In this document: piece after piece, positions 14,740 through 23,116 of the stretch | Layout: the number at the start of each line of letters is the position of its first letter | Position numbering within the stretch: the first letter of the stretch is position 1 | DNA from: Verrucomicrobiota bacterium | GTDB taxonomy: Bacteria; Verrucomicrobiota; Verrucomicrobiia; Chthoniobacterales; UBA10450 | NCBI GenBank assembly: GCA_019244415.1 | Contig: JAFASN010000015.1 | Location: forward strand, 1-34,730 | DNA length: 34,730 nucleotides | Direction of reading: 5' to 3' | Notes under the pieces: model-generated | What the model was told of the DNA's origin: nothing | Databases searched by the model: none | What the model saw: the letters and a program-made list of their open reading frames with translations, nothing else | Position numbers and translations under genes: made by a program

Positions 14740-15207
14740 TCAGAGCTGACCGTGCAGCGGTTTCAGGTCGGGATCTTTTTTGGCCAGCTCGCGGAAGGAA
14801 GCATCCATCTCGAAGGAGATGCGCAGATGCACCTTGGCGTCTCTGAGATTGCCGAGAAGAACTTCGTAGCAACCCATGTTGTAGTAGTAGATCGGCTCCT
14901 TCAGCAGCGCGGTCGGCCCTTTAAGAAGAAGTTTTTTCGCTTCGGCGGTGCGGCCGATCTGGTGCAAACAAAAGCCGGCGTGCAAAAATCCCGCGCTCGC
15001 TTCCGGCGCAACGCGGCAGAGCTTGCGGCTGACGGTGAGCGCACGCGTCCACTGTTTTTTGCGCATGAGGTGGTGCAGGCGCAACTGGAGTACTTCAGGC
15101 CGGTGCTGGAATTCATCTTCGATCGCGTTCAACTCGGCGACCGATTCGCTCGACATGCCGAGCTCGGCATAACCGCAGGCGGCGCGCAGTCGTTGTTCGT
15201 AGCTCAC
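14740..15207 (-). CDS. TPR-repeat protein
   Basis: A 155-residue, all-helical protein with about three tetratricopeptide-like repeats: QRLRAACGYAELGMSSESVAELNAI, RALTVSRKLCRVAPEASAGFLHAGFCLHQIGRTAEAKKLL and PIYYYNMGCYEVLLGNLRDAKVHL. It has no signal peptide. It ends four bases before the serine hydrolase start, so the two are probably co-transcribed. TPR proteins mediate protein contacts; a partner cannot be named. Confidence 0.8.
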   Translation of the reverse strand: MSYEQRLRAACGYAELGMSSESVAELNAIEDEFQHRPEVLQLRLHHLMRKKQWTRALTVSRKLCRVAPEASAGFLHAGFCLHQIGRTAEAKKLLLKGPTALLKEPIYYYNMGCYEVLLGNLRDAKVHLRISFEMDASFRELAKKDPDLKPLHGQL

Positions 15208-15319
15208 AAAACGCTTCTAGCAGCCCGCTTGCCAAGCCGCGGACAGGATCGCGTCTGCGCGACGAGCGGAGAGCGTTAGCTACGCTTCCCGAGTGGCGGC
15301 CGTTCGCGCTGCGAAGCGG

Positions 15320-17119
15320 CTAGAGCAAGCGCTCGAGCTCCTCCAGGCGCCGTTCGAACAATCCGATTGTACTCTTAACCGGCTGCGGCGTACTCATGTC
15401 AACGCCCGCCGCTTTCAAGGTCTCGAGCGGGAACTTTGAACCGCCGGATTTGAGGAAGCCGAGATAGCTCTCGACCGCGCTAGGTTCGTCCCTAAGTACG
15501 CGTTGCGAAAGCGCGACGGCGGCAGATAACCCGGTCGCGTATTTGTAGACATAAAACGCGTTGTAGAAATGCGGGATGCGCAAGCACTCCAGCTCGAGCT
15601 GGGCGTCAATGGTCACAGCGTCGCCAAAGTACGCGTCGAGGAGCTTGCGGTACTCAAGCTTGAAGAGATCGAGGGTGAGGGCGTCGCCGCGTTCCTCGGT
15701 CGCGTGGATCACCTTCTCGAACTCGGCAAACATTGTTTGACGGAAAAGCGTGCCGCGAATGTCATCGATCTGGCGATTGATAATGTAGGCGCGCATCTTC
15801 GGATCAGCGGTCTGCTCGAGCAGAAAATGGGTGAGCAGCTCTTCGTTGAACGTGCTCGCGACTTCGGCGAGGAAGATCGGGTAATCGTAATCCTGGAAGC
15901 GCTGTCCTTTTTGCGCAAACCAGGTGTGCATCGAGTGCCCGGCTTCGTGCGCGAGGGTGTAAACGTCCGAAAAGACGTCCTCCTTGTAGTTCATGAGAAT
16001 GTACGGTGGGGCGCTGTAGCTGCCGCTGGAAAAGGCGCCGCTGCGTTTACCTTTTGTCTCGTAACGATCGCACCACCGGCCGCGCAAGCCCTCGCGCAAC
16101 GTTTGCACGTACTCATCGCCCAGGGGCGCGAGCGCCGCTGTCACTCGGTCGATCGCTTCATCGAATGAAATGCGTGTTTGGATCTCGGCGACCAGCGGAA
16201 CGTAGGTATCGTAGGCGTGAAGCTCGTGCAGTCCGAGCACGCGCCGGCGCAGCTTGTAGTAGCGCAACAGTGCCGGAACGCCGCTGCGCACGGCGGTAAT
16301 TAAGCCGTCGTAAACCTGAACCGGGACATCATCTTGGAACAGCGATGCCTCGAGCGCGCTTGGATAATTGCGGGCGCGCGCGCGGAAGACATCCGCTTTC
16401 ACTGAATAGCTCAGCGCCGCCGCGAGGGTGAATTCGTGGTCCTGAAACTCGCGATAAAACTGGGTAAAGGCGCGCTCGCGCAGAGTACGATCGCGCTTCA
16501 ACAAAAACGAGCTGTAAGTACTTTGTGTGAGCGGACGTTCATCTCCCTTCTCATCGCGCAGCAGACCGAACTTCATGTCCACGTTTGTCAGCTGCGAAAA
16601 GGCGTCATCGTAGCCGCTGAGCGCCGCCGCGCCGAGCGCGAGAAGTCGTTCCTCGTTTTCGGATAAAACGTGCGGCCGCATTCGACGCACCTTGTGCAGG
16701 CTCACGCGCCATTCCTCCAGCGCCGGATCGCGCAGGAGCTCTGACCAGCGCGCATCATCGATAGCCTGGATTTCCGGCACGAGGAACGCGGTGGCTTCGC
16801 CGATCTGCGTCAGCAAATTCTGGAGCTGGCCGATGCGCGTGAGGTACTCGTTATTGGCGCTGTCCTCGGCAAGCTGCAGCGAGGCGTAGTGATAAACGCG
16901 CTCGATTTTCTGGTCGAGCTCGCGCTCAAACTCGAGCAGCTGCGCCAGTGTTTGCGCCGATTCGCCGACGCGCCCTTTCCAGCGCGTGATTTGCGGATAG
17001 GTGCGTGTGATCCACGCCACGTCTTCCTGCCATTTATCTGCCCCGGCAAAAAGATGCGTCAGGTCCCATTTGTCTGAATCGGGAATTTCAGCGCGCGTTG
17101 GGGTTTTCGTCTCGTCCAT
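15320..17119 (-). CDS. pepF: Oligoendopeptidase F (M3 family metallopeptidase)
   Basis: A 599-residue cytosolic zinc peptidase that cuts short peptides during peptide turnover. The zinc motif is HEAGH (H391, E392, H395), and the third ligand is E419 in FLAEVASTFNEELL. The N-terminal helical half (about 20-200), the middle RARNYPSALEASLFQDDVP and the C-terminal YKYATGLSAAVALS are typical of PepF of about 600 residues. The ATG at 17117-17119 has AGGA upstream. It starts two bases after the thuA stop, which indicates an operon, although a peptide-catabolic link to ThuA is not obvious. Confidence 0.93.
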   Translation of the reverse strand: MDETKTPTRAEIPDSDKWDLTHLFAGADKWQEDVAWITRTYPQITRWKGRVGESAQTLAQLLEFERELDQKIERVYHYASLQLAEDSANNEYLTRIGQLQNLLTQIGEATAFLVPEIQAIDDARWSELLRDPALEEWRVSLHKVRRMRPHVLSENEERLLALGAAALSGYDDAFSQLTNVDMKFGLLRDEKGDERPLTQSTYSSFLLKRDRTLRERAFTQFYREFQDHEFTLAAALSYSVKADVFRARARNYPSALEASLFQDDVPVQVYDGLITAVRSGVPALLRYYKLRRRVLGLHELHAYDTYVPLVAEIQTRISFDEAIDRVTAALAPLGDEYVQTLREGLRGRWCDRYETKGKRSGAFSSGSYSAPPYILMNYKEDVFSDVYTLAHEAGHSMHTWFAQKGQRFQDYDYPIFLAEVASTFNEELLTHFLLEQTADPKMRAYIINRQIDDIRGTLFRQTMFAEFEKVIHATEERGDALTLDLFKLEYRKLLDAYFGDAVTIDAQLELECLRIPHFYNAFYVYKYATGLSAAVALSQRVLRDEPSAVESYLGFLKSGGSKFPLETLKAAGVDMSTPQPVKSTIGLFERRLEELERLL

Positions 17120-17121
17120 TT

Positions 17122-17907
17122 TTAGCGAAATCCTTTCTGACCTTCCTTGTGCATGCGCGGACCTTTCACTTGCAGCGGCTCGGGTGCTTTGCGCGCCGGG
17201 ACTTGCGGACAGCTATCGATCCAACGCACTCCGTCGCTCGCCGCCCAGTGCACGGCGTTGCGGAGGACGCGGCGGACATTCTTATCGTAGTAGATCGGGT
17301 AAACTTCGTGCCCGGGCCGGAAGTAAAAAATTTTGCCGTTCCCGCGTTTCCAAGTGCAGCCCGAGCGAAAAACTTCGCCGCCCTGGAACCATGAAATGAA
17401 GACAATCTCGTCAGGTGCGGGAATGGCAAAGGGTTCCCCGTACATTTCGGTGCTGGGAAGTTCAAAGTACGGGCCGACATTGCGCGCGATGGGGTGCGCC
17501 GGATTGCAAACCCAGAGCCGTTCTTTCTCCCCGGCTTCGCGCCAGGTAAGCGAACAGGTTGTGCCCATCAGGCGCTTGAACGGTTTCGAGTAATGGGCGG
17601 AGTGGAGTGCGATGAGCCCCATGCCTTCCCAGACCCGCGCGAGTACGCGCTCGACCACGCGATCGCGTACTTTGCCGTGCGCGGCGTGGCCCCACCACAC
17701 GAGTACGTCCGTGTCATCGAGTACACGTCTCGTTAGCCCGTGCTGTGGCTGTTGCAGTGTGGCGGTGCGGACGTGCAATCCTGTCTTTTCGGCAATCGCT
17801 TCCGCAATCGTGTTGTGCATGCCCTGCGGATAGATGTGGCGCACGAGCTCGTTCGTTCGCTCGTGCACGTTCTCTCCCCAAACAGTGACGCGGATTTTGC
17901 GCGGCAT
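17122..17907 (-). CDS. ThuA domain protein
   Basis: A 261-residue protein of the ThuA family (PF06283), a glutamine amidotransferase-like fold named after trehalose utilization. Recognisable parts are [12 protein letters not shown] at the start, [33 protein letters not shown] and the [29 protein letters not shown] end. It lacks a signal peptide, unlike many secreted ThuA proteins. Biochemistry of the family is weakly known; sugar metabolism is the usual guess. It is the first gene of a unit with pepF. The ATG at 17905-17907 gives the conserved opening. Confidence 0.87.
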   Translation of the reverse strand: MPRKIRVTVWGENVHERTNELVRHIYPQGMHNTIAEAIAEKTGLHVRTATLQQPQHGLTRRVLDDTDVLVWWGHAAHGKVRDRVVERVLARVWEGMGLIALHSAHYSKPFKRLMGTTCSLTWREAGEKERLWVCNPAHPIARNVGPYFELPSTEMYGEPFAIPAPDEIVFISWFQGGEVFRSGCTWKRGNGKIFYFRPGHEVYPIYYDKNVRRVLRNAVHWAASDGVRWIDSCPQVPARKAPEPLQVKGPRMHKEGQKGFR

Positions 17908-17927
17908 CAGACAAAGGAAAACAATTT

Positions 17928-17971
17928 GAAAGCCAGAAAACCAGAAACATTAGCTTTCTTTTCTGGCTTTC
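17928..17971 (-). terminator. Long hairpin at the end of the uracil-DNA glycosylase gene, possible terminator
   Basis: GAAAGCCAGAAAA (17928-17940) and TTTTCTGGCTTTC (17959-17971) form a perfect 13-bp stem with an 18-base loop. One arm is the last coding part of the glycosylase gene. It may end that transcript before thuA, but it is A/T-rich and lacks a following T-run, so it may equally be a repeat-derived hairpin. Confidence 0.4.
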
Positions 17972-18597
17972 TCGTTTTCAAATTCGCTCCTGATCTGCCG
18001 CATTGTGCGGTGACTCGCAATCCGCCGCATGGCTTTCGCCAGCAGTTCGCGGCCGGGCGAAATTTTGTGCCAGGGTGATGCGCCGCTCGGATGCGGAAGC
18101 GGAATGAGATCAAACGCGAAACCATCCCGGTTGATGACGAACTTGCGTCCGATGAGGGCGTCGAGTTTGTCGCAAACAATGAACTGCGCGATGGCCAGTT
18201 TGCCCACTGGAATGACGAGGCGCGGCCGCAGCAGCTCGAACTCGTCGTTCATCCAGGACGAGCAATTGTCGATCTCCGCCGTACTCGGGACGCGATCGCT
18301 GCCGCCGGGCGCTTTGCCCGGAAAACAGCGAATCACCGCGGCAAGATAAATGCGCTCGCGCATGGCCGGTTCATCCAGCCCGCACCATTGCTCAAACCAG
18401 CGGAACAGCGTTCGGCCGGCGGTGTGGGCGAACGGGCGCTTCAACGTCGGCTCGCGCACGCCCGGAGCCTGGCCGATGATCATGACGTCACTCACAATCG
18501 CCCGGCCCGATACCGGCGGCGGCACCACGCGCGGACACCGGCGGCATTGAACGAGCGCGGCAACGTGCGACTCGAGTTGGGTCTGTACTCGCCGCAT
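17950..18597 (-). CDS. Uracil-DNA glycosylase (Fe-S type, family 4/5)
   Basis: A 215-residue DNA repair enzyme that removes uracil from DNA. The active-site loop GQAPG (in MIIGQAPGVREP) and LIPLPHPSGASPWH match motifs I and III of family 4/5 glycosylases. Cysteines C18 and C21 (CRRCP), with later Cys in AVIRCFPG and IDNCSSW, fit a 4Fe-4S cluster. The start is taken as the ATG at 18595-18597, which overlaps the DUF2905 stop (TGATG); an adjacent TTG would add one codon. The last residues (NEKARKES) are encoded within a hairpin arm and may be a late extension. Confidence 0.87.
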   Translation of the reverse strand: MRRVQTQLESHVAALVQCRRCPRVVPPPVSGRAIVSDVMIIGQAPGVREPTLKRPFAHTAGRTLFRWFEQWCGLDEPAMRERIYLAAVIRCFPGKAPGGSDRVPSTAEIDNCSSWMNDEFELLRPRLVIPVGKLAIAQFIVCDKLDALIGRKFVINRDGFAFDLIPLPHPSGASPWHKISPGRELLAKAMRRIASHRTMRQIRSEFENEKARKES

Positions 18598-18806
18598 CAA
18601 CGGCGAAAGAGCGAGAAGATGAGGCTGAGTACGATGCTGATGACGAGGCAGGTGACGATGGGAAAATAAAATCCCGAGGCGCCGCGCTCGATTCGGATGT
18701 CACCGGGTAGTTTGCCCATCCAGTTTCCCAGGCCGAGGGAAAAGAGGAAGCCGATGGCAACGATGACGCAGCCGATAATGACGAGCAGTTTTCCGAGCTC
18801 CGGCAT
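18597..18806 (-). CDS. DUF2905 membrane protein
   Basis: A 69-residue membrane protein with two hydrophobic helices (about 6-26 and 46-66). They flank the conserved polar loop LGNWMGKLPGDIRIERG, the signature of DUF2905. Function is unknown. The ATG at 18804-18806 (MPELGKLL) is the usual family start. An in-frame extension upstream runs into an intergenic palindrome and is not real coding sequence. The stop overlaps the uracil-DNA glycosylase start. Confidence 0.87.
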   Translation of the reverse strand: MPELGKLLVIIGCVIVAIGFLFSLGLGNWMGKLPGDIRIERGASGFYFPIVTCLVISIVLSLIFSLFRR

Positions 18807-18834
18807 GGCGAAAGGTCGCATAACTTTCATCGCC

Positions 18835-18927
18835 GTCATCCCGAGCGCAGTCGAGGGATTCCCGTTGCAAACTTCAGCGGTAACATCCCGGGATTCCTCG
18901 GCTCCGCTTCGCTTCGCTCGGGATGAC
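18835..18927. repeat. Intergenic palindrome with 13-bp perfect arms
   Basis: GTCATCCCGAGCG (18835-18847) and CGCTCGGGATGAC (18915-18927) are perfect inverted arms. Inner parts (CGAGGGATTCCCG and CGGGATTCCTCG) also pair imperfectly. Read through on the minus strand, it gives spurious peptides of the SRAKRSGAEESRD...STALGMT kind that are common in bacterial databases where such repeats are mistaken for genes. It lies between DUF2905 and the divergent dnaJ-like gene. Confidence 0.75.
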
Positions 18928-18959
18928 AGCAAGTCGATGCGCAGCTAAATTCCGCGGCC

Positions 18960-19916
18960 ATGCCAGTGCAGTTCCGCGATTATTACGAGACGCTCGGTGT
19001 CTCCAAGACAGCGAGCGAGGATGAAATTCGCACCGCCTTTCGCAAGCTCGCCCGGAAGTACCATCCTGATGTGGCCAAGGACAAAAAGAGCGCGGAAGAG
19101 AAGTTCAAGCAGATCAACGAAGCGTATGAAGTACTGAGCGACCCGGAGAAACGTCGCAAGTACGATGAGCTCGGGGCGAATTGGAACCAGCCTGGCGGTG
19201 GATTTCAGCCGCCCCCGAACTGGCGCGGCGGGCAGCCGGGCGGCGGAGTTCAGTGGGCCGGTGGGGAAAACGGCGGGGTCGAGTTTGAGTTCGGCGGCAC
19301 CGGGTTCAGCGATTTCTTCGAACAATTTTTCGGTGGCGGGCGCGGGCGTTCGGCCTTCGGCGGCTTTGGTCAGCGCACGGCGGCGGAACGCGGCCACGAT
19401 GTGGAAGCGGACATCATGGTCACGCTGGAAGAAGCGCTCAATGGCTCGACGCGCCAGGTCTCGTTGCGGCGCGCAGGCTCGAAGAAAACGGAAACGTACC
19501 AGGTAAAAATTCCTCGCGGTGTACGTGAAGGCCAGCGTATCCGGCTGGCTGGCCAGGGCGAAGCAGGCGAGCGCGGCGGCAAAAGTGGCGATCTGTTTCT
19601 GCGTGTGCGGCTCGAGCGCCATCCCGATTTCCAGGTCGAAGGAAGCGATCTTGTGCACGAGGTGAAAATCGCGCCGTGGCAAGCCGTCCTCGGGGATCAG
19701 CTTGTCGTCCCGACGCTTGAAGGAAACGCGCGGCTGAAGTTGCCGCCCGGTACACAAGGTGGGCAGCGGTTTCGTTTGCGCGAGCGCGGGCTGCCGGGTG
19801 TTTCCGGCCAGCGCGGTGATCTTTACGTCGTGACGCAAATCCAATTGCCGAAGAAATTAACAGAACGTGAGCGCGAGCTTTGGCAGCAGCTCGCTCAATT
19901 GCATGGCAAAGTGTAG
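18960..19916 (+). CDS. DnaJ-like co-chaperone without zinc fingers (CbpA type)
   Basis: A 318-residue J-domain protein that would stimulate DnaK. The J domain (about 6-70) has the HPD tripeptide at 35-37 and [23 protein letters not shown] Gly/Phe-rich linker (about 71-140) follows, and the C-terminal substrate-binding domains (about 145-310) include [37 protein letters not shown] and [12 protein letters not shown]. No CxxCxGxG zinc motifs are present, so it belongs with CbpA rather than DnaJ. The ATG at 18960 gives the usual start. Its TAG stop forms part of the second hairpin element. Confidence 0.92.
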   Translation: MPVQFRDYYETLGVSKTASEDEIRTAFRKLARKYHPDVAKDKKSAEEKFKQINEAYEVLSDPEKRRKYDELGANWNQPGGGFQPPPNWRGGQPGGGVQWAGGENGGVEFEFGGTGFSDFFEQFFGGGRGRSAFGGFGQRTAAERGHDVEADIMVTLEEALNGSTRQVSLRRAGSKKTETYQVKIPRGVREGQRIRLAGQGEAGERGGKSGDLFLRVRLERHPDFQVEGSDLVHEVKIAPWQAVLGDQLVVPTLEGNARLKLPPGTQGGQRFRLRERGLPGVSGQRGDLYVVTQIQLPKKLTERERELWQQLAQLHGKV

Positions 19917-19979
19917 AGGCGCGTGTTCTCACGCGCACAGAGCAGCTAACATATTGGGGTGAGGACACCCGCCGCTACA
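19912..19979. repeat. Hairpin repeat element, copy 2 with an inverted second arm
   Basis: TGTAGAGG at 19912-19919 includes the dnaJ stop, followed by GCGCGTG-ttct-CACGCGC (19919-19936). Relative to copy 1 one base pair has changed from G-C to C-G on both sides of the stem. At 19956-19979 the same element occurs in the opposite orientation (reverse complement TGTAGCGGCGGGTGTCCTC). The whole forms a larger palindrome that ends six bases before the rpiB start. Confidence 0.7.
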
Positions 19980-19984
19980 TCATT

Positions 19985-20416
19985 ATGAAAATTTCACTCG
20001 GCAGCGATCACGCCGGTTTCAAGTTAAAGGAACGCGTGAAAGCGCTGCTCAAGGAACTCGGCCACGAACTAAAAGACGTCGGTACTTTCAGCGAAGAACC
20101 GGTGGATTATCCGCTGTTTATCCGGCCAGCGGCGGAACTGGTGGCCCGCGGCGACTGTGAGCGCGGTTTCGTTTTCGGCGGCTCGGGCAATGGCGAAGCG
20201 ATGGTGGCGAACAAAGTACACGGAGTGCGTTGCGCGCTTTGCTGGAGCCTGGAAAGCGCGCGGCTCTCACGCCAACACAATAACGCCAACGTGCTCTCGA
20301 TCGGCGAGCGGCTGATCGCGCCTGATCTCGCGCTCGAGATGGTGCGAATCTGGCTCCGCACAGAGTTCGAGGGCGGTCGCCACATTCGCCGCGTCGAAAT
20401 GCTCGACGCGATGTAG
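19985..20416 (+). CDS. rpiB: Ribose-5-phosphate isomerase B
   Basis: A 143-residue sugar-phosphate isomerase converting ribose-5-phosphate and ribulose-5-phosphate in the pentose phosphate pathway. It has SLGSDHAGFKLKE (D8, H9), DVGTFSEEPVDYP, the anion loop GGSGNGEAMVANKVHG (66-80), RCALCW and RQHNNANVLSIGERL. The catalytic Cys of the E. coli-type enzyme is replaced here by Gly (FGGSG). E71 stands where the mycobacterial enzyme uses Glu as the base, so this is a Glu-type RpiB. The ATG at 19985 is the family start; an open frame upstream runs through a repeat. Confidence 0.92.
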   Translation: MKISLGSDHAGFKLKERVKALLKELGHELKDVGTFSEEPVDYPLFIRPAAELVARGDCERGFVFGGSGNGEAMVANKVHGVRCALCWSLESARLSRQHNNANVLSIGERLIAPDLALEMVRIWLRTEFEGGRHIRRVEMLDAM

Positions 20417-20440
20417 CGCGCGCAATAGGACAAAAAGTAC

Positions 20441-22234
20441 ATGTCTGGGGTGAAAACTTCCGAATCAATGCTGGGCGATTTCCGCACCGATGCGCGGATG
20501 TTGCTGCTGGTCGCTTTTGCGCTGCCGCTCGGCATTATCAGCGCGCTCGTGGCCAAAGCGTTGCTCTGGCTGATCGCGGAGATCACCAACGTTGTCTTCT
20601 TCGGGCGTTTCTCCTCTCAAATGGAAACGCTGCAACACCATCACCTCGGTGCCTGGGTCATCCTCGTGCCCGTCATCGGCGGACTCATCATCGGCGTGAT
20701 GGCGCGCTACGGTTCCGAAAAAATACGTGGCCACGGCATTCCTGAGGCGATCGAAGCGATTCTGCTCGGCGGCAGTTTGATCTCGCCCAAGGTTGCCATC
20801 CTCAAGCCAATTTCCTCCGCCATTTCCATCGGGACCGGCGGCCCGTTCGGCGCCGAAGGGCCTATCATCATGACTGGTGGCGCCTTCGGCTCGCTGCTTG
20901 CGCAGTTGTTTCACCTCACTGCGGCGGAACGCAAAACGCTGCTCGTCGCGGGCGCGGCCGGCGGCATGGCGGCCGTTTTTGCCACGCCTATCGCGGCCAC
21001 GTTGCTCGCGGTCGAGCTGCTTCTTTTTGAATGGCGGCCGCGCAGTTTCGTGCCGGTGGTCGCAGCTTCCATGACGGCGTATCTCTGCCGGATACCGTTG
21101 CTCGGGCCGGCTCCGATCTTTCCCATCGCCCTTCACCATCAACTCGGCCTCTGGCCTGTCATCGCCGCCGGCGGCATCGGTATCATCGCCGGGCTCGGGT
21201 CGGGGTTGCTCACGCAAATCGTCTATTTCTTCGAGGACGCATTCGCGAAGCTGCCGTTGCACTGGATGTGGTGGCCGGCGATCGGCGCGGTTTTCGTCGG
21301 GATCGGCGGGTGGATTGATCCTCGGGTACTCGGTGTCGGTTATTATCTGATTCACGGCTTGCTGCGCAGCGAGATTATCGGGCCAGCATTGCTCGGCCTC
21401 GTTATCGGCAAGGCGCTGGTCTGGGCAATCGCGCTCGGTTCCGGCACCTCAGGTGGCGTACTCGCGCCCTTGCTCATCATCGGCGGCTCGCTCGGCGCGC
21501 TTATCGGGCAATGGCTGCCGTTCGGCGATATCGGCCTGTGGGCGATGATCGGCATGGCCGCGATGATGGGCGGCACCATGCGCTCGCCGCTCACCGGGAT
21601 TTTTTTCCTGCTCGAGCTCACCCATGATTTGAATGCGCTGCCGCTCCTTCTCTGCGGTTCGGTCGCCGCGCTTGCCGTGACCGTCTTACTCCTGAAGCGC
21701 TCCATTCTCACGGAGAAACTTGCCCGCCGCGGCCAGCACATCGCCCGTGAGTACAGCGTCGATCTGTTTGAAATGATGCGCGTCTCTGATGTGATGGATC
21801 CCGATGTGCCGCTGATCCCCGCGAACACGCCGCTGCCGCGTTTTTCGGCCCGCATCGCAAGTGGCGATCCGCTGGTGTGCACGCGCCAGGGCACATTGTT
21901 GGGCAACGATCAGGGCGAGCTTGTGGGAATCATCACCCGCGGCGATGTCGTCCGTGCCTTCGATCATTCGCGCGATGAGTCACTCACCGTCGCCAACGCC
22001 GGCTCGACGAAGCTGATCGTGGCGTATCCAGATGAAACGTTGCACGACGCGATGGCAAGAATGTTGCACCACGATATCGGGCGTCTCCCCGTGGTAGAAC
22101 GCGGCAATGAGAAGAAAGCTGTCGGCTATCTCGGTCGTGCCAGCATTCTCGTCGCCCGGCAGCGGTACCATCGCGAAGAGGAATTTCGCTCGCGCGGCTT
22201 TGCCCGGCATCATCCGGCGGAAGTTTCGGCGTAA
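20441..22234 (+). CDS. ClC-type chloride channel/antiporter with CBS domains
   Basis: A 597-residue membrane protein of the ClC family with about ten or more hydrophobic segments (20-430). Family signatures are GHGIPEAIEAIL (GSGIP region, with His where Ser is common), GTGGPFGAEGPI with the gating glutamate E139, GSGTSGGVLAPLLIIGG and MGGTMRSPLTGIFFLLELT. The cytoplasmic tail (about 445-580) holds two CBS domains: MRVSDVMDPDVPLIPANTP and TLHDAMARMLHHDIGRLPVVE. The gating Glu favours a Cl-/H+ antiporter, but this is not decisive. It is convergent with ubiA; the two stop codons are adjacent. Confidence 0.93.
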   Translation: MSGVKTSESMLGDFRTDARMLLLVAFALPLGIISALVAKALLWLIAEITNVVFFGRFSSQMETLQHHHLGAWVILVPVIGGLIIGVMARYGSEKIRGHGIPEAIEAILLGGSLISPKVAILKPISSAISIGTGGPFGAEGPIIMTGGAFGSLLAQLFHLTAAERKTLLVAGAAGGMAAVFATPIAATLLAVELLLFEWRPRSFVPVVAASMTAYLCRIPLLGPAPIFPIALHHQLGLWPVIAAGGIGIIAGLGSGLLTQIVYFFEDAFAKLPLHWMWWPAIGAVFVGIGGWIDPRVLGVGYYLIHGLLRSEIIGPALLGLVIGKALVWAIALGSGTSGGVLAPLLIIGGSLGALIGQWLPFGDIGLWAMIGMAAMMGGTMRSPLTGIFFLLELTHDLNALPLLLCGSVAALAVTVLLLKRSILTEKLARRGQHIAREYSVDLFEMMRVSDVMDPDVPLIPANTPLPRFSARIASGDPLVCTRQGTLLGNDQGELVGIITRGDVVRAFDHSRDESLTVANAGSTKLIVAYPDETLHDAMARMLHHDIGRLPVVERGNEKKAVGYLGRASILVARQRYHREEEFRSRGFARHHPAEVSA

Positions 22235-23116
22235 TCAGCCGAGACGGTCGGCGCAAACTGCCACTAAAAAGAGGGCGCTGACGAACGCGTTGCTCTGGAA
22301 AAACGCGCGATTAATGGCGGCGAGATCAAGCCGCTGTGCGCTGCGATGCTCGTAGGCAAGCGCCAGCGCGACCGGAACGATGAGTACGAAGTAGATGGCG
22401 CCAAGATTCGCCACCAGGCCAAAGATCATGAGCAACATAAACATGGCAAAGTGCAGCCATTGCGCGAGACGAAGGCTCGCCGGGATGCCAAGATGCACCA
22501 CGAGCGAGCGCAATCCTTCCCGCTGGTCGAACTCAAAGTCCTGCGTCGCGTAGATCAGGTCGAACCCTGCCACCCAGCAGATCACCGCGAGCGCGAGAAG
22601 AACTGGCGGGAGCGAAATTGCATTCGTTTGAGCTACCCAGGCAGCGACCGGCGCGATGGCGAGCGCAACTCCGAGAAAGAAATGGGTGGCAGCGGTCCAT
22701 CGTTTGGTCAGCGAGTACAAGAAAACGAAGACAAGGGCGACCGGCGAAAGTACGAGCGTCAGCCGGTTGATCATGGCCGCGCCGGCCAGAAACAATGCGC
22801 TGCTTACAACAAGTGCGGTGAGTACCGCGCGTTTGTCCGCGAGCAGGTGCCGCCCTTGCGTGCGCGGATTGCGCTGGTCGATTTCCCAGTCAACAAAACG
22901 GTTGAACAGCATCGCCGCGGTGCGCGCCGCGACCATGCAGAAAAGTACAAGCAGCAACACACGCGGCGGTGGCCAGCCGTTCGCCGCCACCACCAGCGAG
23001 GCAAGCGCAAACGGCAGCGCGAAAATCGTGTGCGAAAAGCGGATCAACCGCAGAAAACGGGTAACCGCGTGCCCCTCCCTTTCAGTGGCGAACGGTTGCG
23101 CGGCGTTCGCGCTCAC
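22235..23116 (-). CDS. UbiA-family prenyltransferase (MqnP/UbiA-like)
   Basis: A 293-residue integral membrane prenyltransferase with about eight or nine helices. The first Asp-rich site is NRFVDWEIDQRNPRTQGR (N72, D76, D80), and the second is DLIYATQDFEFDQREGLRS. The ARTAAMLFNR lead-in and NPRT signature fit enzymes that prenylate an aromatic ring for quinone synthesis (4-hydroxybenzoate, or the futalosine-pathway product). I cannot choose between them without nearby quinone genes. The GTG start at 23114-23116 overlaps the upstream stop (GTGA), so it is translated with the MBL-fold gene. Confidence 0.87.
   Translation of the reverse strand: MSANAAQPFATEREGHAVTRFLRLIRFSHTIFALPFALASLVVAANGWPPPRVLLLVLFCMVAARTAAMLFNRFVDWEIDQRNPRTQGRHLLADKRAVLTALVVSSALFLAGAAMINRLTLVLSPVALVFVFLYSLTKRWTAATHFFLGVALAIAPVAAWVAQTNAISLPPVLLALAVICWVAGFDLIYATQDFEFDQREGLRSLVVHLGIPASLRLAQWLHFAMFMLLMIFGLVANLGAIYFVLIVPVALALAYEHRSAQRLDLAAINRAFFQSNAFVSALFLVAVCADRLG

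Noticed and set aside
18807-18932. A 42-residue N-terminal extension of the DUF2905 gene
   Set aside because: The extension is a translation of the intergenic palindrome (SRAKRSG...STALGMT); the family starts at MPELGK.
19880-19984. An upstream extension of rpiB overlapping dnaJ
   Set aside because: It reads through the hairpin repeat in the wrong context; RpiB starts at MKISLGSDHAGF.
20465-21355. A 296-codon minus-strand frame opposite the ClC gene
   Set aside because: The ClC protein on the plus strand has clear family motifs; the opposite frame is low-complexity and rich in Arg, Asp and Glu, typical of a high-GC shadow.
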